From NCBI RefSeq assembly GCF_003315595.1, contig NZ_QNQU01000005.1:205742-269741 (forward strand): a stretch of DNA of 64,000 nt, written 5' to 3'. Origin of the DNA: Pedobacter miscanthi. GTDB taxonomy: Bacteria; Bacteroidota; Bacteroidia; Sphingobacteriales; Sphingobacteriaceae. How positions within the stretch are numbered: the stretch's first letter is position 1; the number at the start of each line of letters is the position of its first letter. A program made the translations under genes and the position numbers. Below are positions 25,136 through 33,957 of the stretch, in pieces. The notes under the pieces are model-generated. The model was not told the DNA's origin. It saw only the letters and a list, made by a program, of their open reading frames with translations, and ran no database searches.

Positions 25136-26845
25136 CTATTTATGTGATAAAAACAAACCATCATCGGTTTTGGCAACCTTTAAAATGCCTTTACCGGTTA
25201 ATGCTTTTAAAGTAGTATCCCACTTTTTATTGCTCCAATCGGCCAGTTTTGCCTTTACATCTGTTAACAGATATTGTTCGCCTTCTGAAACCAATGCATA
25301 TAATTCTGCTTCTTCTGGTGTTAACTCTAATTTCTTTTTCTCCGGACGCATCTGCGGGAAGAATAACACTTCCTGGATGGTACTTTGATTGGTCATTAAC
25401 ATTACGATACGATCGATACCAAAACCTAAACCCGAGGTAGGAGGCATACCATATTCTAAAGCACGTACAAAATCGTCGTCCATTGCCATAGCCTCGGCAT
25501 CACCACGATCGGCCAGTTTCAGCTGATCTTCAAAACGTTCTTTCTGATCAATCGGATCGTTCAGCTCTGAATAAGCATTTCCGATTTCTTTACCATTCAC
25601 AAAAATTTCGAAACGCTCTACCAATCCTTCTGCGCTGCGGTGTTTTTTAGCAAGCGGTGTCATTTCGATTGGGTAATCGGTAATAAAAGTAGGCTGGATT
25701 AAATTGGCTTCTACTTTTTCGCTGAAAATTTCGTCTACTAATTTACCACGACCCATGGTAGAATCGGTTTCGATACCTAAAGAAGCACAGGTTTGCAAAA
25801 GTTCTTCTTCAGTCATTTTCGAAACATCAATTCCGGTGTATTTTTGGATTGATTCGTACATGGTCAGTTTTTCGTATGGTCCTTCGAAATTGATTTCGTT
25901 TTCGCCAACTTTAACTACAGCAGAACCATTGGTTGCAATGGCTACCTTTTCCAAACATTCTTCAACCATAGCCATCATCCAGATATAATCTTTATAGGCT
26001 ATATAAATTTCCATTGAGGTATATTCCGGATTATGTGTACGGTCCATGCCTTCGTTGCGGAACATTTTACCGAACTCGTAAACACCGTCGAAACCTGCAA
26101 CAATCAGTCTTTTCAGATACAGCTCATTTGCAATACGAAGGTAAAGCGGCATATCCAAAGTATTGTGGTGCGTAGCAAAAGGACGTGCGGCGGCACCACC
26201 ATGGATAGGCTGCAGGATAGGGGTTTCTACCTCCATCCAGCCTTGCTCATCAAAGTAATTGCGCATGCTGTTAATTACCTTGCTGCGTTTGATAAAAATC
26301 TGTTTGTAATCAGGATTTACCGTTAAATCTACATAACGCATGCGGTAACGCAGTTCAGGATTGGTAAAGCCATCATATACATTGCCTTCATCATCACGTT
26401 TTACAATAGGTAAAGGGCGTAAAGATTTAGCTAAAACGGTAAAACCGGTAACATGGATAGAAATTTCTCCTGTTTGAGTGGTAAAAACGTAACCCGTAAT
26501 CCCGATAAAATCGCCGATATCCAAAAGCTTTTTGAATACCGTGTTATATAAGGTTTTATCATCGCCAGGACAAAGCTCATCTCTCTTTAAATAAATCTGG
26601 ATACGGCCTGTCGAATCCTGTAATTCTGCAAAAGATGCTGCACCCATAATGTTACGGCCCATAATACGGCCTGCTAAACTAACGGTCTTATAAGCAGTTT
26701 TATCTTTTTCGTAATTTGCTAAAATGTAGGCAGCAGTTACATTAATTTCGTATGCTTCTGCCGGATAAGGCTCAATGCCTAACTGGCGTAGTTGTTTTAA
26801 CGACTCACGTCGTAATACTTCTTGTTCTGATAATCCTATACTCAT
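25136..26845 (-). CDS. lysS: Lysyl-tRNA synthetase, class II
   Basis: Charges tRNA-Lys. The 569 residues have an N-terminal OB-fold anticodon-binding domain (VSLAGRIMGRNIMGAASFAE) and the class II catalytic core: motif 2 with FRNEGMDRTHNPEYTSMEIY and motif 3 with GLGFGIDRIVMLMT. A C-terminal extension of about 70 residues after the core (LELTPEEAELYALVSEGEQY) is longer than in E. coli. The ATG chosen begins MSIGLSEQEV. A TTG six codons upstream is part of the TACTTTTG promoter box and cannot be the start. Confidence 0.96.
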   Translation of the reverse strand: MSIGLSEQEVLRRESLKQLRQLGIEPYPAEAYEINVTAAYILANYEKDKTAYKTVSLAGRIMGRNIMGAASFAELQDSTGRIQIYLKRDELCPGDDKTLYNTVFKKLLDIGDFIGITGYVFTTQTGEISIHVTGFTVLAKSLRPLPIVKRDDEGNVYDGFTNPELRYRMRYVDLTVNPDYKQIFIKRSKVINSMRNYFDEQGWMEVETPILQPIHGGAAARPFATHHNTLDMPLYLRIANELYLKRLIVAGFDGVYEFGKMFRNEGMDRTHNPEYTSMEIYIAYKDYIWMMAMVEECLEKVAIATNGSAVVKVGENEINFEGPYEKLTMYESIQKYTGIDVSKMTEEELLQTCASLGIETDSTMGRGKLVDEIFSEKVEANLIQPTFITDYPIEMTPLAKKHRSAEGLVERFEIFVNGKEIGNAYSELNDPIDQKERFEDQLKLADRGDAEAMAMDDDFVRALEYGMPPTSGLGFGIDRIVMLMTNQSTIQEVLFFPQMRPEKKKLELTPEEAELYALVSEGEQYLLTDVKAKLADWSNKKWDTTLKALTGKGILKVAKTDDGLFLSHK

Positions 26846-26860
26846 TTCGGGTATTTTTTG

Positions 26861-26868
26861 CAAAAGTA
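26861..26868 (-). promoter_or_regulatory. lysS -7 box TACTTTTG
   Basis: A perfect TAnnTTTG box read leftward, 15 bases before the lysS ATG. It fixes the start. Confidence 0.6.
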
Positions 26869-26878
26869 ATGAATTACT

Positions 26879-26905
26879 TCGTTATTGCGAGGAACGAAGC
26901 CATCT
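26879..26905. repeat. CGTTATTGCGAGGAACGAAGCC repeat fragment
   Basis: A single copy of the TTGCGAGGAACGAAGC wording, upstream of lysS. It is a fragment, with no paired arm nearby. Confidence 0.35.
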
Positions 26906-26964
26906 TAAAGCAGTAGAAATTGATTTTTTAATTGATAATGATGTTGGATACAATCTGGTTTTAA

Positions 26965-28881
26965 CTAAGATTCTGCTTCTACGCCTTCTTCATACATCTC
27001 ATTAATCGCATCCGCATATTTCTTTTCTACAATGCGGCGTTTAACTTTCATGGTTGGGGTAATTTCTCCTTCATCGATATTGAAAGGATTACGTTTGATC
27101 TTGAAGTTTTTAATGCGTTCAAATTTAGCCAGTTCGTTAGAGATTTTCTTAATATCCTGCTCCATCCAGTCGATAATTTCTTGGTTACGGATAAAAGGAT
27201 CAGCTTCATCGAAAAAGGATGGTTGAAGTTTAAAGGTTTCTTCGAGTGTTTCCCTGTTTGGGATAATGATGGCGGTAATAAATTCGCGTTTATCGCCAAT
27301 CAAAAATAACTGGTCAATTTTTGGACTCTTTAAATAAATATTTTCTACCGGTGTAGGATATACATTTTTGCCATAGGCATTTACGATCATGTTTTTTAAA
27401 CGATCGGTAATCTGCAGGTTTCCTTTATAAAACCGGCCAATATCGCCGGTGTGGAACCACATATCTTTATCAATTGCTTCGGCAGTTTCTGCAGGTTTGT
27501 TAAAATAACCTTTCATTACACAATGTCCGCGTACAATTACTTCACCTTCTGCACATTCAAAATCTTCGTTAAAAGTGTTGTGTGTTTGGATACTGAGCAT
27601 TTCTTTGCTTTCCACATCCTGTATCCCAACCTCAATACCGGGAATTATGCGTCCTACTGTACCATAAACTTGTCGGTGGTATTCCGTAACCGACATTACC
27701 GGCGAAGTTTCTGTTAAGCCAAAACCTTCCAGTATTTTAATGCCCAGATCGCCAAAAAACTCACCCACATTTTTAGGTAAGGCAGCACCTCCGGAAATCA
27801 TGAATTTTAAACGCCCACCAGTTTTTTCTTTGATTTTGCTGAACACCAGTTTCTCGGCTATGCCTTTTTTTGCAGATAGAATTAACCCGGGATTTTTGCC
27901 AGCTTCTTTTGCTATGCGGTATTTATTCCCGGTTTCTAATGCCCAGGTAAATATTTTTGCTTTTGTTCCACCACCTGCGGTTCCTCCTTTTATTGCTTTA
28001 TCATGTATACGCTCCAGCAAACGGGGCACACAGCTCATCACGGTTGGACGCACTTCACCCATGTTTTTTGCCAGTAACTCTAAACTTTGTGCGAAAGCAA
28101 TTTTACAGCCCTGAGCACAGCAAACATGATAGGTAGCAGTACGCTCGAACACATGCGACAATGGTAAAAACGAAAGGAAAGTTTCTGTTTGGTCAATCAC
28201 CGGGATCTGCTGCAAACAAACCTCTACATTTTTGACGAAGTTATAATGGGTTAACATTACCCCTTTTGGCGTGCCGGTAGTACCAGAGGTATATATTAAA
28301 GAAGAAACATCTTCCGGTAATACTAAGCTTCTGCACTGGTCTATTTCGGCCCTTTCAGCTGCGGTAACCTGGTGTTTAAGTGCCAAGATATCGGAAAAAG
28401 CGATTACTTCTACATTTACATCTGCAGAGATAGTAACTTTTTCAAAATCCTTAAAAGCCGGGATGATATATTTTAATGCTTTACAATTGGCAGCAACTTT
28501 TAAAACCTTGCGGTATAGGAAATTATTCCCAACAAGAATGGCTTTTACGCCAGAGTCATTAATAATATAAGCTACTTCCTGCTCAGATAGCGTAGGGTAG
28601 ATAGAAACATTAATTACACCAATCTGCTGGATTCCCTGATCATAATAAACGTATTCAGGCGAATTTTCGATCATTAAACCTAAACGATCGCCTTTTTTTA
28701 TGCCTTTTTCCAAAAAGAATGCAGAAACTGCATCGGCTCTTTTTAGGGTATCCTCGTAAGAAATTTCAACCCATTCTGCACCCTGTTTATGGATCAGAAA
28801 GGTTTCTTGTGGTTGGTGTATATTTTTTACAACATTCCGCAACAGGGTAGGGACCGTTGAAAATTCGTTTATTAATGGCAT
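26965..28881 (-). CDS. Long-chain fatty-acid--CoA ligase (AMP-forming)
   Basis: 638-residue member of the adenylate-forming superfamily. The P-loop-like A3 motif SSLIYTSGTTGTPKGVMLTH is present near residue 210, with GFGLTETSPVMSV (A5), the Asp of WFHTGDIG and the C-terminal ITDRLKNMIVNAYGKNVYP. It activates fatty acids with ATP and CoA, feeding lipid synthesis or beta-oxidation. The FadD15 type of Bacteroidota and actinobacteria fits best, as the length is close to 600. Monocistronic between lysS and a repeat-filled gap. Confidence 0.92.
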   Translation of the reverse strand: MPLINEFSTVPTLLRNVVKNIHQPQETFLIHKQGAEWVEISYEDTLKRADAVSAFFLEKGIKKGDRLGLMIENSPEYVYYDQGIQQIGVINVSIYPTLSEQEVAYIINDSGVKAILVGNNFLYRKVLKVAANCKALKYIIPAFKDFEKVTISADVNVEVIAFSDILALKHQVTAAERAEIDQCRSLVLPEDVSSLIYTSGTTGTPKGVMLTHYNFVKNVEVCLQQIPVIDQTETFLSFLPLSHVFERTATYHVCCAQGCKIAFAQSLELLAKNMGEVRPTVMSCVPRLLERIHDKAIKGGTAGGGTKAKIFTWALETGNKYRIAKEAGKNPGLILSAKKGIAEKLVFSKIKEKTGGRLKFMISGGAALPKNVGEFFGDLGIKILEGFGLTETSPVMSVTEYHRQVYGTVGRIIPGIEVGIQDVESKEMLSIQTHNTFNEDFECAEGEVIVRGHCVMKGYFNKPAETAEAIDKDMWFHTGDIGRFYKGNLQITDRLKNMIVNAYGKNVYPTPVENIYLKSPKIDQLFLIGDKREFITAIIIPNRETLEETFKLQPSFFDEADPFIRNQEIIDWMEQDIKKISNELAKFERIKNFKIKRNPFNIDEGEITPTMKVKRRIVEKKYADAINEMYEEGVEAES

Positions 28882-28963
28882 TGCTCGTAATTGGTTCGCT
28901 GAATATAATTAACAATTATAAGGCTTTTTGGTTTAAAAATACAAATTGGCGTTAGGGTTTCTT

Positions 28964-29340
28964 CCATACCTGTCATCCTGAGTGCAACGAAGGATCTTTA
29001 TAGAATACACTAGCTTTACTTCGATACGACCTTTACGTAATAATATTTGTCCGCCCATCTGCTCAGTATTGCCTCGGCTCGCCGCCGCCGAAGGGCTCTT
29101 ACCTTTTTCTTGATAAAAAGGTAACCAAAAATCAAGGCTTGGATCTGATGTCGGATAAATTCTTTAAAGCTTTGACGGCGGCAGAATCTAGGCTTTTTTC
29201 CTTGCTTTATTCCACCGCTCTCGCTTGATTCTGCTTTGGGTTGTGCTGGGTTGAATAGAAATGCTAAAGCTTTAACGTTTTCTCCTTCCATCATGTCCTA
29301 TGCCGGATGGGCAGGGCGCAGAGTAAGTTTTCACATTATT
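28964..29340. repeat. Repeat-filled intergenic region after the acyl-CoA ligase gene
   Basis: The 693 bases between the ligase start and iscA hold no convincing gene. GTCATCCTGAGTGCAACGAAGG is one arm of a dispersed repeat. A GC-richer patch contains GCCGCCGCCGAAGGGC, the hairpin ACCTTTTT/AAAAAGGT (29101-29122) and CGGCGGC, which can pair with the first GCCGCCG. Farther on, ATCTGC recurs three times near 29.44 kb. A 92-codon frame here is rejected as a gene. Confidence 0.55.
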
Positions 29341-29527
29341 TCTATTGCGCTTACTTCATCAGCAAAGACTGTTACTTTTTTTTGATATGCCTTAGCCATG
29401 ATGACGATTTTATATGAATGCAAGTGAAAAGAATAATAATCTGCCTTATCTGCTGATTTTAAATCTGCGAATATCTGCGGGAAAAATGGGAGAATAAGCC
29501 TGTGAAAACAAACTTCCTGAAACGTAA

Positions 29528-29557
29528 AAAAGGTTCCATAAAATGAAACCTTTTCTT
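29528..29557 (-). terminator. isc operon terminator
   Basis: AAAAGGTT pairs with AACCTTTT around 11 bases, and read leftward is followed by a T run. It starts about 18 bases after the iscA stop. Confidence 0.7.
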
Positions 29558-29574
29558 ATAAATTTTAGATCCGA

Positions 29575-29901
29575 TTAAACTGAAAAACTCTCACCACAGC
29601 CACAGCTACGGCTTGCATTCGGGTTGATAAAATTAAAACCTTTTCCGTTTAAACCATCCGTGAAATCAAGTTCAGTTCCGGCCAGATAAAGGAATGATTT
29701 CATGTCTAACGCAATTTTGATTCCTCTGTCTTCAAAAAACTGATCGCCTTTTTGCTCTTCGTTATCAAAATCAAGATTGTATGATAAACCCGAACAGCCA
29801 CCACCTTTTACCGAAACACGTAAAAAGTAATCAGAACCCATTTCCGAATCCTGCATTAAGTGGGTGATTTTTTCTTTTGCTTTATCTGTTATCGTAATCA
29901 T
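29575..29901 (-). CDS. iscA: HesB/IscA-family iron-sulfur carrier
   Basis: A-type carrier that takes a cluster from IscU to apoproteins. The 108-residue protein has the three conserved cysteines: C36 in GGGCSG, and C100 and C102 in SCGCGESF. The surrounding wording (LRVSVKGGGCSGLSYNLDF, LDFTDGLNGKGFNFINPNA) is family-typical. It is the last gene of the iscS-iscU-iscA cluster, 93 bases after iscU. IscA and ErpA cannot be told apart by sequence alone; the context favours IscA. Confidence 0.9.
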   Translation of the reverse strand: MITITDKAKEKITHLMQDSEMGSDYFLRVSVKGGGCSGLSYNLDFDNEEQKGDQFFEDRGIKIALDMKSFLYLAGTELDFTDGLNGKGFNFINPNASRSCGCGESFSV

Positions 29902-29933
29902 AGTAGTATCAAGTTTTTTAGTATTAAGTTATT

Positions 29934-29975
29934 AGTATCAAGTATCAAGTATAAGTTATCTTGATACTTGATACT
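29934..29975. repeat. Perfect 16-bp hairpin in the iscU-iscA gap
   Basis: AGTATCAAGTATCAAG and CTTGATACTTGATACT pair perfectly with a 10-base loop. TATCAAG units repeat to its left as well. It lies inside an operon and could set the ratio of iscU to iscA transcripts. Confidence 0.7.
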
Positions 29976-29994
29976 CCAATACTTGCTACTAATC

Positions 29995-30408
29995 CTAGTG
30001 GTGCGATTTTTCTAATACAATAGCTTCTAAGCCATTTTTAACGCGGTAATCGTTAATCGCAGATTTAATTGCGTCCTCTGCCAAAACTGAGCAGTGGATT
30101 TTTACCGGAGGTAAAGCCAATTCTTCAACAATATCCATGTTATCGATAGATAAAGCTTCATCAATTGTTTTTCCTTTTAACCATTCTGTAGCTAAAGAAG
30201 AAGAAGCGATAGCCGAACCACAACCAAACGTTTTAAATTTAGCATCAGTGATTACGTTATCTTCGCCAACTTCAATCTGTAAACGCATTACGTCGCCACA
30301 CTCAGGTGCACCAACTAATCCTGTTCCTACAAATTTGCTGTCTTTATTTAAAGTACCTACGTTACGTGGGTTATTGTAATGGTCAATTACTTTTTCTGAA
30401 TATGCCAT
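29995..30408 (-). CDS. iscU: Iron-sulfur cluster assembly scaffold IscU
   Basis: Scaffold on which the cluster is built. The 137 residues show C37 (APECGD), C63 (FGCGSAIASSS) and C106 (KIHCSVLAEDA), the three ligand cysteines, and the LPPVKIHCS segment recognised by HscA in other bacteria. Flanked by iscS and iscA, it lacks the hscB, hscA and fdx genes that accompany it in proteobacteria, at least in this window. Confidence 0.95.
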   Translation of the reverse strand: MAYSEKVIDHYNNPRNVGTLNKDSKFVGTGLVGAPECGDVMRLQIEVGEDNVITDAKFKTFGCGSAIASSSLATEWLKGKTIDEALSIDNMDIVEELALPPVKIHCSVLAEDAIKSAINDYRVKNGLEAIVLEKSHH

Positions 30409-30524
30409 GATTTTATTTTTTTAATCTCCTTACGGAGCAATTTTTTAATTATTTGTTTAGCGTTGGGCGGTTGGCGCCAGGCGATTATCCTTATGCCTTA
30501 TAACCTTCCAGCCTTCTACCTTTC

Positions 30525-31736
30525 TTAGTGTTCTGCCCACTCGATTTTACTCAAATCGATTCCTTCTTTAAACATTTCCCAAAGTGGAGAAAGTTCTCTT
30601 AAATGGTTAACCGCTTTTTGGGTTACTTCAATCGCCTGGTCAATTTCTTCTTCTGTCGTAAACCTTCCTAAACCGTAACGGATAGAAGAGTGTGCTAAAT
30701 CATCAGATAAACCTAAACTTTTCAATACATATGACGGTTCTAACGAAGCTGAAGTACAAGCCGACCCTGAAGATACTGCTAAATCACTCATCGCCATCAT
30801 TAAACCTTCACCTTCAACATATTTGAACGAGATGTTGGCTACATGTGGTAAACGGTGTTGTGTATTACCATTAACATAACTCTCTTCCATTTTGTTCAGC
30901 GTGGTTTCCAACTTATCACGCAAAGCTGATAAACGTGCTGATTCACTTTCCATTTCTAAACGGCAAAGTTCGCAGGCTTTTCCTAAACCAACAATACCAG
31001 GAACGTTTAACGTACCCGAACGCATACCACGCTCGTGGCCACCGCCATCCATTTGTGCAGTTACTTTAACCCTTGGGTTTTTACGGCGAACGTAAAGTAC
31101 ACCAACACCTTTCGGACCATACATTTTATGTGCCGAGAAAGCCATTAAATCAATACCATCAGCATTTACATCAACCGGAATTTTACCAACTGCCTGTGTA
31201 GCATCAGTCATAAATAAAGCACCGTGTTTGTGTGCAATGGCTGCAATTTCTTTAACGGGTTGAATTACACCGATTTCGTTGTTGCCATACATGATAGAAA
31301 CTAAAATCGTTTCAGGTGTCATAGCAGCTTCTAATTCAGCTAAATCAATTAAACCGTCTTCTTTAACACCTAAATAAGTAACGCGTGCGCCATTTTTCTC
31401 TAAGTGTTTGCAGGTATCTAAAACCGCTTTATGTTCAGTAACCGCAGTAATGATGTGGTTACCTTTTTCTTTGTACATCTCAAATACACCTTTAATAGCC
31501 AGGTTATCGGCTTCGGTAGCACCTGATGTAAAAATAATTTCTTTTTCAGTACAGCCGATTAATTTGGCTACCTGCTCACGGGCGTAATCAACACCTTCTT
31601 CGGCCACCCATCCAAAGGCATGGTTACGGCTTGCGGCGTTTCCAAATTTTTCAGTAAAGTAAGGTAGCATTGCTTCCAGCACACGTGGATCTAACGGTGT
31701 TGTAGCATTATTATCTAAATATATCGGCTGTTTCAT
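30525..31736 (-). CDS. iscS: Cysteine desulfurase IscS
   Basis: PLP enzyme that takes sulfur from L-cysteine, giving a persulfide for cluster assembly and thio-modification of tRNA. The 403 residues carry the PLP lysine K204 in [13 protein letters not shown], the active-site Cys327 in [13 protein letters not shown], and [10 protein letters not shown] near residue 70. The group I form with the C-terminal extension fits. The gene starts the isc operon, with a well-formed promoter (TTG, 17 bases, TATCTTTG). No iscR regulator gene is nearby. Confidence 0.96.
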   Translation of the reverse strand: MKQPIYLDNNATTPLDPRVLEAMLPYFTEKFGNAASRNHAFGWVAEEGVDYAREQVAKLIGCTEKEIIFTSGATEADNLAIKGVFEMYKEKGNHIITAVTEHKAVLDTCKHLEKNGARVTYLGVKEDGLIDLAELEAAMTPETILVSIMYGNNEIGVIQPVKEIAAIAHKHGALFMTDATQAVGKIPVDVNADGIDLMAFSAHKMYGPKGVGVLYVRRKNPRVKVTAQMDGGGHERGMRSGTLNVPGIVGLGKACELCRLEMESESARLSALRDKLETTLNKMEESYVNGNTQHRLPHVANISFKYVEGEGLMMAMSDLAVSSGSACTSASLEPSYVLKSLGLSDDLAHSSIRYGLGRFTTEEEIDQAIEVTQKAVNHLRELSPLWEMFKEGIDLSKIEWAEH

Positions 31737-31758
31737 CTCTATTCTGTTAATTATACCA

Positions 31759-31786
31759 CAAAGATACGAAAAAACTTATTTAACAA
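31759..31786 (-). promoter_or_regulatory. iscS promoter
   Basis: TTG, 17 bases, TATCTTTG read leftward, 22 bases before the iscS ATG. Confidence 0.7.
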
Positions 31787-31853
31787 TTATAAATAATAGC
31801 TATGAGCTTATAGAGAAAAGCTGCATTTTTACATTCACATAACCTTATAATCT

Positions 31854-32261
31854 ATGAAAAAGATAGAACACATCGGTATCGCGGTAAAAGACCTTAATCG
31901 TTCCATCGCCATTTATGAGAAACTGCTCAATACCGATTGCTATAAAACAGAGCAGGTTACTTCCGAAGCCGTAAGCACAGCCTTTTTTAAAACAGGCGAA
32001 AACAAGGTAGAATTACTCCAGGCCACGACTCCGGATAGTGCAATTGCCAAATTTATCGAGAAAAAAGGAGAGGGGATTCACCATATCGCTTTTTTAGTTG
32101 ATGACATCCTTGCCGAAATGGAACGTTTACATCAAGAAGGATTTGTGTTGCTAAACGAGTCGCCTAAAAAAGGGGCGGATAATAAAATGGTGTGTTTTGT
32201 GCATCCCAAAGATACCAATGGTGTGCTGATCGAGATCTGCCAGGAAATTAAATGGGTTTAG
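31854..32261 (+). CDS. mce: Methylmalonyl-CoA epimerase
   Basis: Interconverts (R)- and (S)-methylmalonyl-CoA, the step before or after methylmalonyl-CoA mutase in the propionate pathway. The 135-residue VOC-fold protein has the family opening KKIEHIGIAVKDLNRSIAIY with metal ligand His6, a second His in GEGIHHIAFLVDD and the Glu127 ligand in GVLIEICQ. The mutase and carboxylase genes are not in this window. It is divergent from the isc operon. Confidence 0.92.
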   Translation: MKKIEHIGIAVKDLNRSIAIYEKLLNTDCYKTEQVTSEAVSTAFFKTGENKVELLQATTPDSAIAKFIEKKGEGIHHIAFLVDDILAEMERLHQEGFVLLNESPKKGADNKMVCFVHPKDTNGVLIEICQEIKWV

Positions 32262-32370
32262 GGGATGGAAAATGGGAGAGGTAAAATGGGAAATGGCTTA
32301 GCTCCGGCGTCACCTTGAATTTATTTCAGGGTCTTTTGAAAACGAATGGTTCCGTATTCCATCGTATCTG

Positions 32371-32438
32371 TAGTCCTGCTGTACATTCTAGGCCCTCTTT
32401 TCAATCGGGCGCTGCCATTTCCATCAGGTTTATTTAAC
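32371..32438 (+). repeat. AGTCCTGC...ATCAGGTTTATTTAAC element, single copy
   Basis: TAGTCCTGCTGTACATTC, about 40 bases, then CCATCAGGTTTATTTAACTT. It matches the monomers at 16398 and 60880. CTAATAAAACTTGAT just downstream can pair with ATCAGGTTTATT. The gap also carries a GTCACCTTGAATTTATTTCAG fragment near 32316. Confidence 0.65.
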
Positions 32439-32520
32439 TTTGGCCTGCGGTGCTTGGCTTTAGCAAATTGCCTAATAAAACTTGATCTTAAAATCCTATA
32501 ATCTCAAAAATCCTAATTCC

Positions 32521-32805
32521 GTGTCATTAACCAGCATCATCAGTAAAGATTTCGATATTCCGGATCAACTCTCCGAAAGCCAGTTACGCGCTGCAATGGT
32601 TGATGCTTTTGCCTATCTCATCGATAACGATTTTCCAAAACTGGTACAGATCTTATATAAGGCAGATGTAGATCAGTATAAACTAAAAGAACTGCTGGAA
32701 ACCGTAGAAGGGCTTAGCTCTGCCGAAGTAATTGCTGATGCATACATTGCCCGTCAGAAAGCTAAAATAGAAACCTGGGCAAAATATAGTCCGAAGAAAG
32801 ATTAG
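32521..32805 (+). CDS. Small hypothetical protein
   Basis: 94 residues when read from GTG (VSLTSIISKDFDIP), which I prefer. A longer frame from TTG 13 codons upstream would start within a low-complexity stretch. It is helical and slightly acidic, with LRAAMVDAFAYLIDNDFPKL and a C-terminal IARQKAKIETWAKYSPKKD. Not recognised. It converges on the membrane protein gene with ten bases between the stops. Confidence 0.55.
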   Translation: MSLTSIISKDFDIPDQLSESQLRAAMVDAFAYLIDNDFPKLVQILYKADVDQYKLKELLETVEGLSSAEVIADAYIARQKAKIETWAKYSPKKD

Positions 32806-32815
32806 TCTGGCGTAT

Positions 32816-33505
32816 TTATTCCTGCGAAGGATTAAAGCGGTTGTACATATCCATGTCAAAAAAAGAGATGGAATTGATCTTATCCGCTTTTAATACAAGA
32901 TCGGTTTTTAATTCATCTGTATTGGCAACGGAACCATCTTCAATATAACTGGCATAAACCGTTAAATACTGGGTGGTAAAAACCAATTCCTTATCATCAG
33001 TCTTGCGGTAACCACTAAAAGCAGGCGTAATGCGGATATAACTTGTGGTGAAGGGTTTAGGGAGCTCTTTTACCCAGCCGATGTAAAATTTTCCGCTATC
33101 CATGGTAAACTGTAAAAGATGTGCGTCAAAAAAAGAGGAACTTAGTAATAATTCAAATTCATTTCCCGAAGTAGATATGGCCCTCTTAATAGCTTTAAGC
33201 CTGTTGATAAATAAATTGGCAATTTCTGTAGCCACTACGGCAACAAATAACGACATGCTGGTTGTACCGAAATAAGGCGCATGGATAGGAAGTAGTTTGC
33301 TAAGATGTGTTATGGTTTCAGGCCAGATGGCAATCAGGATTGCCCTTAATAAAAAACATGCACCTAATAACAGAATGCCTGCAAAAGCAGAATTTAATAA
33401 AATGCGCTGACTTTCGAGCCGGTATTGTACGTAACGCAGATACCTGAACCTGATTAAAATATAGTAGCCGCCTACAAGGGGAAATAAAAGTAGGTTAAAA
33501 GGCAT
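32816..33505 (-). CDS. Membrane protein of unknown function
   Basis: 229 residues. Three hydrophobic helices lie in the first half (MPFNLLLFPLVGGYYILI; ILLNSAFAGILLLGACFLL; MSLFVAVVATEIANLFI), then a soluble half of beta-type strands (FYIGWVKELPKPFTTSYIRI, FTTQYLTVYASYIED). The C-terminal half is probably cytoplasmic. No known motif. A 55-residue ORF lies eight bases upstream on the same strand and is likely co-transcribed. Confidence 0.6.
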   Translation of the reverse strand: MPFNLLLFPLVGGYYILIRFRYLRYVQYRLESQRILLNSAFAGILLLGACFLLRAILIAIWPETITHLSKLLPIHAPYFGTTSMSLFVAVVATEIANLFINRLKAIKRAISTSGNEFELLLSSSFFDAHLLQFTMDSGKFYIGWVKELPKPFTTSYIRITPAFSGYRKTDDKELVFTTQYLTVYASYIEDGSVANTDELKTDLVLKADKINSISFFDMDMYNRFNPSQE

Positions 33506-33513
33506 CTATAAGG

Positions 33514-33681
33514 CTATTTCTTATTTTTATCCTTTTCTATTTTCTTAAAAATACTCGATTCCATTAATGAGCTTACCATTTGGATAATCCTGGGTTGCGC
33601 AAAAAAATCGGGACTTTTAATATAGAGCTTTCCGCTGCTATTGGCATGGATAATACCATCTAATTCGCCGTGTTTTCTCAT
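33514..33681 (-). CDS. 55-residue ORF preceding the membrane protein
   Basis: Starts MRKHGELDGIIHANSSGKLY at an ATG and ends with KIEKDKNKK. It has normal codon use, and ends eight bases before the start of the membrane protein. The GIIHANSSGKLYIKSPDFF wording reads as a small folded unit. No family is recognised. It is probably real, but too short to be sure. Confidence 0.5.
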   Translation of the reverse strand: MRKHGELDGIIHANSSGKLYIKSPDFFAQPRIIQMVSSLMESSIFKKIEKDKNKK

Positions 33682-33741
33682 ATAACAAATTTACACATAT
33701 TTTTTAAATATCTGAAAAACAATATTAAGATCAAAAAAGTT

Positions 33742-33749
33742 TAGTTTTG
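33742..33749 (+). promoter_or_regulatory. Isolated TAGTTTTG box upstream of rpmE2
   Basis: A perfect TAnnTTTG box 208 bases before rpmE2. It may be a second, distal promoter; a -33 TTG is not clear. Confidence 0.3.
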
Positions 33750-33812
33750 CAGCGTGTTTTCAGCTAAAGAAGAAGTAGAAAAAACCGATAATTTAAAATT
33801 CTTTAATTAGGC

Positions 33813-33843
33813 TTGTAAATCAAAAATAAAATTAAGATATTTG
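33813..33843 (+). promoter_or_regulatory. rpmE2 promoter
   Basis: TTG, 20 bases, GATATTTG (one mismatch). The predicted transcript has a leader of about 110 bases before rpmE2. Confidence 0.55.
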
Positions 33844-33847
33844 CATC

Positions 33848-33957
33848 CTCTAAAATAGAGGTAGAAAGACTAATAGGAAATGTCATAAGCGTTGTTGCCA
33901 GCAAATTGCAAGAATGTTCTTGATGCTTTCACACAAATAACTAAAAATAATATTCAA
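33848..33957 (+). promoter_or_regulatory. Structured rpmE2 leader, candidate autoregulatory element
   Basis: CCTCTAAAATAGAGG forms a 5-bp hairpin, and CAAGAATGTTCTTG is a 6-bp hairpin nearer the start codon; GCAAATTGC lies between. L31 mRNA leaders that bind L31 are known in several other phyla. This one is a proposal from position and hairpins only. Confidence 0.35.

Noticed and set aside
29016..29294. 92-codon frame on the minus strand
   Set aside because: It lies wholly in a repeat patch, is arginine-rich, has no promoter or partner, and its frame follows the repeat hairpins.
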